A DNA stretch of 64,000 nt from Triatoma infestans (lineage: Eukaryota > Arthropoda > Insecta > Hemiptera > Reduviidae), in contig JAAEAF010000122.1 in the NCBI GenBank assembly GCA_011037195.1, positions 124,001 through 188,000 on the forward strand, given 5' to 3'. Positions 22,519 to 33,224 of the stretch are shown piece by piece; position 1 is the stretch's first letter, and each line of letters starts with the position of its first letter. A program made the position numbers and the translations under genes. Below the pieces are notes generated by a model. It ran no database searches, was not told the origin of the DNA, and saw only the letters and a program-made list of their open reading frames with translations.

Positions 22519-22546
22519 AAGAATGACAGATACTACTGTCATTCTT
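22519..22546. other. Perfect 11-bp hairpin
   Basis: AAGAATGACAG and CTGTCATTCTT are perfectly complementary around a 6-base loop ATACTA. No poly-T follows, and no gene is adjacent. Confidence 0.7.
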
Positions 22547-22849
22547 AGACAGTAAGTTACATACCGCGAGTCTTATACTCACGGTCAAGAAAACAGCAAG
22601 GCATTATTTCAAGAACTGTTCTACTGTCACTCTGTCCGTATATTTATTTAATCCTAGTTTTATATTTAGTTTAGCTAGTATGCAATGTCTATCTATCTAG
22701 TCTTTAAATCAGTTGTGTTTAAGCGGGGTTAATTTCTAGTTCCTAAGTCACTAAATTCTTCATATATTTTATTCATATGGTACGTGATGGTACACGTTGC
22801 TTCTCAGCAAATAGCAGGCAGGTAAAATTGCAGGAACCCTTATTTATCA

Positions 22850-23420
22850 TTCTAAGCTTAATGAAAATCCAAATGGAGCTGTTTTATAGAAAATTCCGAA
22901 AAACTCAGAAATCTATTCTAATAAAGTCACACTTCCGGGGAAAAACGATTTTTCCCCCAAACATTGAATTCTAGCAATATTGCTAATACAACTTTCATTT
23001 TAAATAGACGGAAAATCGTATAAATTTTAAGAAATGGCCTTCAGTGGAGGGGGTCGCGTCCAGTACCAGTGGAGGGGGGCTCGTCCAGTATCAGTGGAGG
23101 GAGGCTCGTCCAGTACCAGTGGAGGGGGCTGGTCCAGTACCCTCCAAAAATCCATTTTCGTAGAAAATAAAGAAATGTTTAAAAAAAAAAAATCGCTTTT
23201 ATTGTGTAATTAGTACACGAAGTTTAAAGAAAATAGTTGGAACCGTTTTCAAGAAATTCTTTGAAATACTTTACAAATTTTAATCAACCCCATCGTTGTC
23301 AGAAACGGTGGAGCTTAACTCAACCAGCCGACCACACGACCATTCGCTAAAAATCTTTTTTCCAACCACAGAGGACATGAAACAATTATATCCGGTGAAT
23401 TCTCAATTTTGTTCAAAAAT
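22850..23420 (-). repeat. Family A copy with an internal minisatellite
   Basis: Blocks in order: GAAAATCCAAATGGAGCTG, TAATAAAGTCACACTTCCGG, CATTGAATTCTAGCAATA, the minisatellite at 23042-23140, CCAAAAATCCATTTTCG, GTTTAAAGAAAATAGTTGG and, more weakly, TTCGCTAAAAATC with ATATCCGGTGAATTCTCAAT. The terminal hairpin is absent. Confidence 0.75.
23042..23140. repeat. 25-bp GC-rich minisatellite, 4 copies
   Basis: Units start at 23042, 23067, 23092 and 23117. Each is CAGTGGAGGG..., then a G/C variable part, then CGTCCAGTAC or a close variant; the last unit is 24 bp. It lies at the position of the G/C-rich tract of family A and is much richer in G+C than its surroundings. Confidence 0.9.
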
Positions 23421-23424
23421 TGCT

Positions 23425-23905
23425 TTTTCTGCAGCTGAAAGAAAGCAGGAAATCTTTAATATGCCTAGAAAGCTCGACCAGAATTCTATAATATTCTAGT
23501 CAAGTGAAGTCACAAGAACTCAGCGCCTTAAGGAAGCCTGACTGTACGAGCAGATGCAGACCAGTGTTTTTTACACAGTCGCTCATTCGAAATACTACAT
23601 GAGCAGACATGCATGGAGCAGACAATAAGCCTCGAAAGCACAGTGGTCCATTCACCAAGAGATATTGCCAAATGATCTACTTTTGAGCGCAGCTTCACAC
23701 CTCCTATTCATACTGGAAACATCCATGTAACAGATGAGGTAATTGTCAGGTATCACATCAGTCAGACTCAACATTAATCAATCTTCCCTAGAAGGCAACC
23801 TCACACTGTGAGAAGTTAAAAATCTTTAACATTCGATAAATATATAAAAACAAAATTCTATCAAAAAGAAATACCACAATGGCAGATTGCTTCCCCGGCC
23901 AAAAA
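23425..23905. other. Noncoding stretch
   Basis: Nothing recognised. Confidence 0.4.
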
Positions 23906-23909
23906 AAAA

Positions 23910-24860
23910 TCTGGTGTAAAACACTCTCACAACTTTCTCTTACTCCAATTTTCAAAACTGAAATTGATAAATTTTATCGTTAATGTACCACATTTAATGA
24001 AATTCGTCGTGTTTTGATGGAGAAAACTAAAAAAAAAAAAACTTCAGTAAAAGCGCACCTGCAGTTTACAAATTTTCTTGAAACTCGGAATTCTAGCATC
24101 TATTTATTTCTAATTAATTTTGTTTGGATGGTAGAATTGTATAATCAACTATAATAGCAGTTTAGAGAAAAACATAATCCCACTCCTCCCCCAAAAGCTC
24201 CCTTAAATGACATTATCAGGAGAAATGTTTCAAATAAAAGGTGTAGCTCTTTATATGTATAGTACACATTCTTACTTTAAAGAAAATCGGTGGAGCGGTT
24301 TTCGAGAAAATACCAGAAAGCTGAAGAATACATTTCAGTAAAAACGCAATTCCGGCCATCCGATTTTTTCCAACTCGGACTTTCAGCCACATATTTAATT
24401 GTAATTAATATTATTTAATGACAGAATTGTATAATAACCTGAAATTAGGAATATCTCCCCCCACCCCTCCCCCAAAACTGCCCTTAAATGGATTTTCCAG
24501 AGGAATGTTTCAACTAATAGTTATAGCTCTTTGTATGTGCAGCTGATATACAAGTTTCAAGGAAATCGTCGGAGCCATTTTTGAGAAAATCGCAATAAAG
24601 TAATAAAAAAAAATCTAGTAAAGTGGTACTTCCGGTTGAGGAATTTTCGGATCCTATGGCGATACCTAAACGGAATATCAAGTGTGAACTTTCTACGATT
24701 TTTCGTTTTTGAGCTATGCTGTTCACATTCACACAAATCATTTGCTAAAAACCACTTTTTAGGACTCAGAGGACCTCAAAACGGATATTTGCGGTGAAAA
24801 CACGATATCAAAAATTTCACACGATTACAATACTTCCTCTTACTAGAAGCAAGAGGAAGT
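23910..24860 (-). repeat. Family A reference copy, 951 bp
   Basis: The left end is TCTGGTGTAAAACACTCTCA then AACTTTCTCTTACTCC. The right end is the perfect hairpin ACTTCCTCTT/AAGAGGAAGT (24832-24860, 9-base loop). Three diverged internal units have cores at 24043, 24334 and 24614, spacings 291 and 280 bp. Each contains a TTCAGTAAA-like start with (A)CTTCCGG and, further on, a C-rich tract, a (T)GTTTCAAATAAAAG-like block and TTTAAAGAAAATCGGTGG. Unique to the right side are GATCCTATGGCGATACC, GAGCTATGCTGTTCACAT, AAAACGGATATTTGCGG and CACGATATC. Both flanks are A-rich. No coding sequence. I do not recognise the family; it is presumably non-autonomous. Confidence 0.85.
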
Positions 24861-24869
24861 AAAAAAAAA

Positions 24870-25575
24870 AAACCTGCCTTCTTAATTCTATAATAGGCCT
24901 TAATTGCCTGATTTTCCACCTCCACAAAGAGCGTTATTATCTCACGACAAAATCTACAACGCCCAGGTTACCGATACAAAGCCAAGTACATATATAAAAC
25001 CAAAAAGTTGGCTAATATGCTCAGAACATTAAGGCCATTTAGAAAAAAAAAAAAAACCAAAAAGGATTTTGCTGCTGAACATTTGAGGGAAAAGTTGGTT
25101 TGAATATGGGAGGAATAATTATTATCGCAACGTTTCAACAAAATGTTGTTTTCCATACGCCAACTGAATTTAATTAATTTATAATAAACTAATTAATAAA
25201 CATTGACTTTCCTAATTTTATATAGATTTATCATGATATTATTAAGCTACATCCGCATTGAATAAAATCAACAATTGAACAGATAAACTGAATCAGACAC
25301 TGTTTAATCTAATTATAATAACCAGTCAAGGAATTAATTTCCAATGAACAGTTGGCAAGAAGATCCGACGTTCTTCCAGGTCAATGGACTTATAAGAAAA
25401 TTGTCTTGCAAGTACTAATTAAGATAAACAAGTAGCCCTGTTAATTTTCAGTCTGCGTTTTGTGGACAATTATATTACAATATTTAAAATAAATAAACTA
25501 TTATTATATTGTAATTAATAAGACAGTGAAAAACAAGTTTTAAATAGAAATTTAGGGGAAAGAAAAATGTCTATG
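24870..25575. other. AT-rich noncoding stretch
   Basis: Nothing recognised. Confidence 0.45.
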
Positions 25576-25579
25576 TCTA

Positions 25580-25805
25580 TTTTCAAAAGAATGAAAAAAA
25601 AATCGAGCTTATTATGGGGTCCACTGGTAGAATGTAAACGAAGGATCAAATTGGAACTTTCAGCAATTTTCCGTTTTTGTGTTATGCTGACCACAAAAAC
25701 CACTACTTCGAGTCAAGGCACCTCATAACGTGTATTTCTGGTGAAAACTCGATATCGAAAATCTGACACAATTTCTATCAACAGTAGTAAGTTAAAGTAA
25801 AAAAT
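25580..25805 (-). repeat. Family A fragment, hairpin-end side
   Basis: GGAACTTTCAGCAATTTTCC, GTTATGCTGACCACA, GTATTTCTGGTGAAAACTCG and ATATCGAAAATCTGACAC are in reference order. The terminal hairpin has decayed to AACAGTAGTAAGTTAAAGTA. Confidence 0.75.
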
Positions 25806-25806
25806 T

Positions 25807-26115
25807 TTACACGGCATTTATGTTGCGCGAACATATAAATGTAAACTCAAGGCAACCTCAAACTTGATATTCCTTTTAATTACCACCATAGGTTTCGATA
25901 TGAAGCTTTCGGTGCAATCCGTCAACAGGTCGTGCAACTTGTTTTTTTGTTTTGCTTACTTTTTCACGATTTTTCGAAACGGTTCCAACGATTTTGTTTA
26001 AACACCCTTTTCTTTTTTTTTTTCTTACGCCACTCCTTCAAGTTTTATTTTACGTCAATCTTTTAGTTTTAGTTTATTTGAAATACTATTTTCTGGCAAA
26101 ATTGTTTGTTTGGGG
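25807..26115 (+). repeat. Family A fragment, opposite orientation
   Basis: AACTTGATATTCCTTTTAAT, CAATCCGTCAACAGGTCGTG, CGAAACGGTTCCAACGATTT and a G12 run at the purine-tract position. It meets the preceding minus-strand fragment near the decayed hairpin. Confidence 0.7.
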
Positions 26116-26119
26116 GGGG

Positions 26120-27380
26120 GGGGAGATGTTTTTTGTATGTGCTGAGCTATTAGACTTTTTCTAAAGTATCAGAAGATCCTATGGAATTTTGTTCCTTAGA
26201 TAAACATTAATTATGAAGATAGTGGGTCTAATATGTCTTGACACTACGCTCAGTACTGCCTTGTCACTGACAACTTCTAAATCTAAAAGTACCACATAAC
26301 CCAGAACAAATACTATCACAATATAAATAAATAAACTTTAATCATTAACATAAGTTGAGTGGTTGTCAAACAGTGATATAAAAGGGAACTTACTAAGGGG
26401 CACCAAGCAATGAAATAAATTCATAAATAAATAAATTAAGGATTATTGTGAAAAACGTAAAAAAAAAAAAACAAACAAAAAAGCTAAATAAATGAGGAAA
26501 TTAAGTCGTGGTGATAATAGTAGTAGGAAGGAGTGTCTGCCGTATTGGACCCTGTGTAATTCATAATTATTTAAAGAATTTAACAAGCAAACGAACACAG
26601 TATCTGCTATCCGGACAGTAGGACTCCGAAGAGAACTTACACTCCAGAGATCGAGAGAGAGAGAGAGAGAAAGAAAGAAGAGGGCAGACAAATATATTTT
26701 GGTTAAACATGTGTTGTTTTTTATTTATGTGATTTTTTTGTAGGTGGTTTGTTTTGGAGGCGTCAGAGCTCACCCCTGTCGGCGGCAAGTCGTAGTTCAC
26801 TCTGTTTATGCAGAAATGTATTTATTCTAGGCCATATATCAAAGTGAAAAGAGATGGTTTGTGTGAGGTAGCCTGAGTAGGTTTAGCTCTCTACTTCGAC
26901 ACTGTGTTTGTCCATACACCAGGGTGCAGCAATGTTGGAGAGAAAATGACAGTTGATCTTCAGAATGTCTCCCTCAGTTTACTATACACTTTTGTTGTAG
27001 AAGGAAGAAAAAAATGAGTAAAAGAAAGAGAAAACCCACATAGTTGTGTACATATATTGTAGGCAGACCCACTGGGAAACCCGGACAGATCACTAGTGTG
27101 GCATCACTAAGTTATTCATACATACTTGCAGGTCTTCTTCTGCTATCCGGATGATAATCATATTCAGTAGACTTCCCTCCCTTTACAGATGAGTTTCTTA
27201 ACCAAAGCAGTAAAAGTAAAAGATGAAAAAAACCTTGTTTAAAAATAAATACAGCAGGACCACCTCTTCCTTTCTAAATGAAAATTTAAGCAATCAAACA
27301 AACATAAAATTGATCTAAATCATCAAATAGTATTTTAATGATTTAAGTGATTTTAGTGATTTTAATGGTCTAAGGCTGTT
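26120..27380. other. Noncoding stretch
   Basis: A (GA)n run at about 26652-26670. Otherwise nothing recognised. Confidence 0.45.
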
Positions 27381-27384
27381 TTAA

Positions 27385-27810
27385 CTTTCTCTTACAGATG
27401 AGTTAAGTGAAATTCTCCCTTTTAATCGAAAACCCAGCTGTTTCTGGAACTCTAGTAAAATTTAATCAAGAAATTTTCTTTAAAATTGCAATGTAATAAC
27501 TTGGGCAGGCCATGAAAATGATAATTTTTACTCGGATGGATTTTACTCTAAATACGTAAGCGCCCCCCCCCCCCCCAATACTCCTATAAAATCAATTTTT
27601 TCAGGCAAATATTTCAATTAAAAATAATACGTTGCTATCTCAGCAGTAAACATTCCAAGTTTAAAATAAATCGTTGTAACCGTTTTCGAGAAAATTCAAA
27701 AACAAATTCAAAAACTTAGCATTTCCGGTAAGCCGATTTTCTTCAAATTTGGAATTCTATCAATGCTTTTAATTTGTATTAATATTGTGTAGGTGGTAAT
27801 TTTAACTTGC
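27385..27810 (-). repeat. Family A fragment with C14 tract
   Basis: Starts near AACTTTCTCTTAC. It carries a C14 run (27563-27576) at the C-rich position, then AATATTTCAATTAAAAATAA, AACCGTTTTCGAGAAAATTC, AGCATTTCCGGTAAGCCGAT and TTTGGAATTCTATCAATG. Confidence 0.75.
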
Positions 27811-27821
27811 TGGTATTACAG

Positions 27822-27850
27822 TAATAATAATAATAATAATAATAATAATA
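27822..27850. repeat. (AAT)n microsatellite
   Basis: About nine AAT units. Confidence 0.9.
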
Positions 27851-28084
27851 GTCTTTATTAGCAAATTTGTTACAATAAAGACTGCCACCTGGCCAGCGAT
27901 CATCGGGACTTCGGTCATTTAATACATGCTCCACAAAAAAGTATATAAAGTAAGATATATAAAATATAAGTAAAAATTTAAAGAAACGTAAGAAAAAATT
28001 AATAAATAATAACAGAAATTGTACTTCTATACCAACAGAGTTACAGTAGCAGAGTATAAATAGGTCAAATAAAAGATTTACTTT

Positions 28085-28136
28085 CGTAACAGGAAATAAG
28101 AGAAAGATTTCGTAACAGGAAATAAGAGAAAGATCT
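28085..28136. repeat. 26-bp tandem duplication
   Basis: CGTAACAGGAAATAAGAGAA followed by AGATTT is repeated at period 26 (28085 and 28111), two copies. Confidence 0.85.
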
Positions 28137-28139
28137 TGT

Positions 28140-28945
28140 GGCCATTTTACAATTATTTACAAGTGCGGACTATCCTCTATCACCGTTTAAGTATTTATTA
28201 AACTATTCTGCAAAAGAACTGGCTGATATTACAGTATTGTTGGCCTTTTTCAAGGCGTACACAACAGTTGCAAGGATCATTTGTATACAACGGTATAATA
28301 TTAAAAATGCCGCCGGCGATTGAAAATCCAAGTCCAGACCCCCACCTTCAAATACCATTTCTTCATACTCCCAATCGCCATCTCCGTTTATCGTTTAACA
28401 GTAAATAAATAATGCATTAATACAATAACAGGAAATAATAATGAAATGCGAAATTGCAGATTAAGCCAGCCACTTATATATAATAAATTACTATGGGAAT
28501 TCAAGATGTCAATCTGAATCAACTGCTCGTACAGATCCTGTTACACTAAAATTTGCTTTAGCCGGCCGAACACTTTAGCGAACAACTCAGGGTCCCGACT
28601 GAGCTGCAGTGGAGACGGGCGGGGTTGAGGGGCTCTTCTGACCGGAAAAAAATAATTACCTTAGGAATAAACCTTGGTTAAAATAATAAGGAAAACCAAT
28701 GATATAGGGGAAAACATCAAGTAAATAAAAAAAAAGGAAAGGGGACTGGGCGCCACGTTAGTTTTTCTTGGAAAAAGGGGGAGGGGAAAAACTACGAAAC
28801 CCCTGGTTAGGACGGGAATTCGAATAAGGAGGAGAGGAACAGGTAACTGGATCTCTAGAGAAGGAGGCAAGTTAGAATAAAAATATAAATTAAAAAAACG
28901 AGATGGCAAGCCAGCCGAAACAACAAAAAAAAATAAATATATTAG
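28140..28945. other. Noncoding stretch
   Basis: A locally G+C-richer patch at 28560-28640 has no recognised content. Confidence 0.4.
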
Positions 28946-28949
28946 AAAG

Positions 28950-29025
28950 TACAGACTGAGAATCGAACCGTCGTTTCTCAATTCATAGAGTGGCCCTTTA
29001 ACTCATTCGGCCACCTTCGTTTCTA
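28950..29025 (-). repeat. tRNA-derived SINE head or tRNA pseudogene (Ser/Leu-like)
   Basis: On the minus strand, GGTGGCCGAATGAGTTAAAG matches the A-box/D-arm of class II tRNAs (TGGCCGAGTGGTTAAGG-type). About 30 bases later, GACGGTTCGATTCTC is a perfect B box. The acceptor arms do not pair, so it is not a functional tRNA. Confidence 0.5.
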
Positions 29026-29029
29026 ATTA

Positions 29030-30725
29030 CGAACAAGCTCACCACCAGCTGTTGCTTTCTCTTACTATGCCTTCTTAAATTCTGATTGCTATTACGTACA
29101 CCTTTTCCCAGTGGGTCAGATGAATGTATTTATTCCAAGGAAACCACAAAAAAAGAAAAATAAAGCCGATTGGCCTTACCTGATAATCTTTTCTTTTTCT
29201 TACTACTTCATTTGTTGTAAATGAGAAGAAAAACGAACCATTAGAGAACGATCTCCTCTCTCTCTTTTAATTGTGGGTCCTATACCCCAATTAAAATTAT
29301 TTGTAGGCAATAGTTGAAATAAAGAAGTTATCTACAAAAAAAATATACATTTATTGTATCGGTACAAAAAAAATGAGAAAAATGAATCACACCAAAATAA
29401 GAAAACTTGAAATTGGAAAAAAAAAATAAAACCAATTTGTACAAAATGAAACAAAAGAAAAATAATTAAAATAAGTGGCCACTTTGAATCCAAATAAAAC
29501 AGTACTCTGAGTATAATAAGTTGTCGAGGAAACGGAATATAAGTCACAAGACTTAATTTATAAAAGTAAATTGGTACTTCAAGTTAGTACGTACCTCAAA
29601 ACAGAAAATGAAATGATTTACACAAACATAAATAAAATATAAATCAAATTGTTTCCAAACTTAGAAAAATAAATTACAAACAGACAATTTGTTATCGAAA
29701 TTTGTACCAAACTCACAACTCAAAAAGGGTAGTCCCCACTGTCCCCTCAGTTTTTTTTGTTGTTTTTAAATCGGCTTTTCCTCTCGATGCGTATGTAGAA
29801 AAGAAAAAAACTAACTTACAGACTGGATGTGCCAAATTCGTTTCTTTTATGTTTTATGTTTAGCCAACTTGCTCCACTCAGGTGGCTCTGCTCTAATTTC
29901 ACTTTCCTTTTCTGGTTGATCCCCTTCAGGGTATGGCCCAACACTTCCTGGCTGGTTGGCCCTTCACTTTACGAAAAAGAAAGTAAGAAAAAAATCCGAA
30001 AAACTCGGTAGAAATTTAGAGCTGATCGCCCTTCACCTCTGGGCTGTAGCAACCTGACTCAGCCCGTCACCACCCATACGCGCTCCCCACCACACAGACA
30101 CACGTACATAGCTATTGTTTGGTACTATTTTTATTTTAACTTAACTTCTATTTATTATATACAAATCATGGGTCGTCTTTCTTCTCTACATTCTCAAAGT
30201 AACGTAAATTTTCCTTTTTTTTTCTGCCCTTTCCTTTTCCTACATTCATCTTCCCTTTTATTTTTTTCTCTTTTAGTAATCATACTTTTTTTCCGACACT
30301 TTGAAACAAAAAATTACACAGCAACATCAAATTATTAATTATGTAATGGTTCCCATTACAATCCTTAATCCCTTTTCTGTTACCAGAGATTTCTTGAGAT
30401 TTTCCTCTTTTAATCAGAATTGCCATTCGTATTTTCCATTTTTCTCCAAGCGTTCTTTTTATGCCAGAATAGTCTTTTTTGGAACTTTTTTTTGAGAATT
30501 TTATTCATGTAGTGGAAGAAAGAAATGGAAAAATAATAGTTTTGGAAAGTAGTTTAGTGAAAAAATTTTGTGAATTTTAGATAGTTCAAATAGTTATTTT
30601 AGTGAAAGGGAAAGAGCCAGGAACTGTAATTTAGGTCAATGCTACTGAAGAGACAAAGGGAGAAGAAACAGTTAGGATAAGACAATACACTCCCTCCAGA
30701 TATCCAGCATTGTTTGAAAGGATTT
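29030..30725. other. AT-rich noncoding stretch
   Basis: Several short ORFs arise from A/T runs. No gene recognised. Confidence 0.45.
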
Positions 30726-30727
30726 GG

Positions 30728-31000
30728 ACAGTCTGTATTAGATATTCAATCAGAAACTTGTTCCAGGAATCGCTATCTTAGCATCAATGCCAGTCATAAC
30801 TTAAAACATAGCTAGTTTTAGTATATTAATAAGCATATTACAGTATTATTGAATAGTATTTAAATATCTTTAAAGATAATATATTTAATTTAATCTACCA
30901 GTGTTTTCTTAATTATTCTTATTACTTCTCTGCTCTTTGAACATACACACAAGCCCTTTACTAAACCGCTCACACCACAAGCTACTAAACAACATCACAC
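30728..31000. repeat. Dispersed repeat C, copy 2
   Basis: Partner of 17286-17555 in the same orientation. The right part, from ACACACAAGCCCTTTACTAA to CCACAAGCTACTA, is almost identical between the copies, while the middle has diverged. Confidence 0.75.
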
Positions 31001-31090
31001 CAATAAAATTTCACTTGCTTTGTTTTTTTTAAGGCAGTAAAATCCTTTTTAAACCAAAACTAAATCCTTGTCACTCCCATAAACTAAGCA

Positions 31091-31256
31091 CCCTGCGAAC
31101 AACCCCCTATAAGTATCCCTGCGAACAAGCCCCTATAAGTATCCCTGCAAACAACCCCCTGTAAGTATCCCTGCGAACAAGCCCCTATAAGTATCCCTGC
31201 AAACAACCCCCTATAAGTATCCCTGCAAACAACCCCCTATAAGTATCCCTGCAAAC
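31091..31256. repeat. 26-bp minisatellite, six copies plus a partial
   Basis: Units begin CCCTGCGAACAACCCCCTAT or close variants and end AAGTAT. Starts are at 31091, 31117, 31143, 31169, 31195 and 31221, then a partial unit. Two variants (AACAACCC and AACAAGCC) alternate in the first four. Confidence 0.95.
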
Positions 31257-31259
31257 GTA

Positions 31260-32715
31260 CAACTTTCCCCATCTTTTGAAAAGTAGTTATGATAAAATCC
31301 CTTCCCATTCTAATTATTACCCTGATATTCTTTAGTATATTAAATCCTGACAAGCTCGTATTTTAGGTGATTCCAGAAAATTACACCCCAGCCAACTCAT
31401 TAGTGACACCTCTACATATTCAACGGGAATGATATTTTTTATTTGCATTCGTTATCCTGATCAAACCCGAAAGAATGAGTAATCGCAATGTTTTCTTCAG
31501 TTGCAATTATAGGTCCTGCAGGAATAGTTGGTAGTATGCCACTTTTCTTGGGCTACTTATCCACAAAGCTAACTCTAGTTCACAACCCCATTTACACAGA
31601 CGACCTTAAAAACGACTACATCCTCTGAACCCACATCTAGGAAGCTGCAATCGATCTTTTACATCACAGTGAATTAGGCTGTATGATCAAATTTCTAAAA
31701 CTTTGTCACAAAAGCTGATGAAAGGCGAAGACCCCCCCCAGGCGGAGCTTTTTATTGGAGGAATAGATTCGTCGACACTTAGTTTTGGCTTTTGCTACTA
31801 GTGTCACTCCTAACCTTGTGGGTATTCAGTTAATCATAAGGAACGAACCTTGATTTCTCGCACTAAAGGCTAGAGGGCTAATTGAACACGTGGAAGGGTC
31901 TATTTTTTTGTTCTTAATTAATCTTAAGGGACTTCTATGTTCAGGATAAATTTATTTTGTTTTTTCGTTTTCGAAACAAGTACTAATTGTAAATGAAATA
32001 TCTATTAACACATTACAAAACAATTCGTTTTGCGATGTCTGCAGGTATACCAGCTTAAAAGCTCTAACACCACTCACTCACTGATCAAAGGATCTTCAGA
32101 GGAAAATTATATGTAAAACTATTTGCATTAGGCGCACCTATAGAAAAAAAACAAGTTCCTAAAACGTCAAAACATTATTGATTTCCCCATCTTTTGAAAA
32201 GCAAAAAATTTACATTAAAAAAATTAGTTTTGGATTTTCTTGTGTGTAACACTCACAACTTCTTATCTGGTAGCATTATCCCATCAAATATAAACTAGGA
32301 TTAAATAAAATCGATGGGAAAATTATCAAAATTGTTTTATTTGAATATTTGATAAGATTTTGACAGGTTTGGGGGCATGGTTTAAAGTGGGCATGGTCCA
32401 CCTGATACTTCTAAATTCTGATTGGCCTAGCATACACCCACATATTCACTTTCAATTCTAAACTGTGATTGGTTAATTAGCTATAGCTAATTATTTCTAT
32501 AAAAATCTAAGTTAGAATTTCTTTACTAATTTTCCCTCCGTACGTATTTTATAAATTATCAAATTGTGAAATAAAATTTTGTTATTGAAAAAATGCAAAA
32601 ATTCAAGTTATTTCTAATCTAACATTTACGTTCTGAATGATTAATGTGAGCTATAAAGGAAAATTCAGCATTTTCATTTCATTGTTGAAAAAGAAATTAA
32701 AAGAGAATTAGGCAA
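31260..32715. other. Noncoding stretch
   Basis: No gene recognised. A decayed family A end (TTGTGTGTAACACTCACAAC) is possible near 32242-32261. GATTGG motifs near 32430 and 32468 and CTATAAAAAT near 32498 look promoter-like but are unsupported. Confidence 0.4.
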
Positions 32716-32717
32716 AA

Positions 32718-32918
32718 ATGCAAGATCCGCCATTTTATATTTGGCCGTTTTTAATAATGGGACAAAATAAAATTGATGTTAAACCCTATAAAATTTATCC
32801 AAGGAATTCACAATTTTCAGTTAAAAAACTTTTCTTATACTTAGCGGTTTTAGCTTTGACTGTATTATGTTTAATTTTATGTAGGTGGCGTTGTCCAGAA
32901 AGCATTGAAGGATACTAA
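32718..32918 (+). CDS. Hypothetical 66-aa ORF with one predicted membrane segment
   Basis: The product is 66 residues. Residues about 37-56 (KLFLYLAVLALTVLCLILCR) form a strongly hydrophobic stretch bounded by basic residues, as in a single-pass membrane segment. The N-terminal 35 residues are mixed and proline-containing. There is no homologue I recognise. The start context is A-rich. In AT-rich DNA a hydrophobic ORF of this size can easily be chance, so it is listed only as a candidate and no function is proposed. Confidence 0.15.
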   Translation: MQDPPFYIWPFLIMGQNKIDVKPYKIYPRNSQFSVKKLFLYLAVLALTVLCLILCRWRCPESIEGY

Positions 32919-33129
32919 ATAGATAGATTTTATGCAAGAGCCAATTCAATCATAATTAAGTTCCTAGCAAAAAATAAAAAGGAATTGAACAGATCTCTTT
33001 TAAATGGCATCTTCTAATAATCTCTACTAATAATGAATTTGATGGATCTTGGTGTTAATATTGGAGGAAGCGTACTAAATTGGGCTGAAATAATAATTAA
33101 AAGGAATCACAGCAGCGCTCCCACAACAT

Positions 33130-33205
33130 CGCAAAGTCAATTTTCCTCATAAATATTTCAAATAACATTAATAAGCCATTGATAAACAGTAAGCAAAGTT
33201 TAAAA
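33130..33205 (-). repeat. Family A scrap
   Basis: CAATTTTCCTCATAAATATT and TCAAATAACATTAATAAG resemble the block between internal units. Short and diverged. Confidence 0.4.
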
Positions 33206-33224
33206 AAAAAATGAGGAAATGTAT

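Noticed and set aside
31091..31256. CRISPR-like array
   Set aside because: Units are contiguous at 26 bp with no unique spacers, and the genome is eukaryotic. It is an ordinary minisatellite.
32390..32510. Promoter from CCAAT-like GATTGG and TATA-like motifs
   Set aside because: Such short motifs are common in AT-rich DNA and no supported gene lies downstream.
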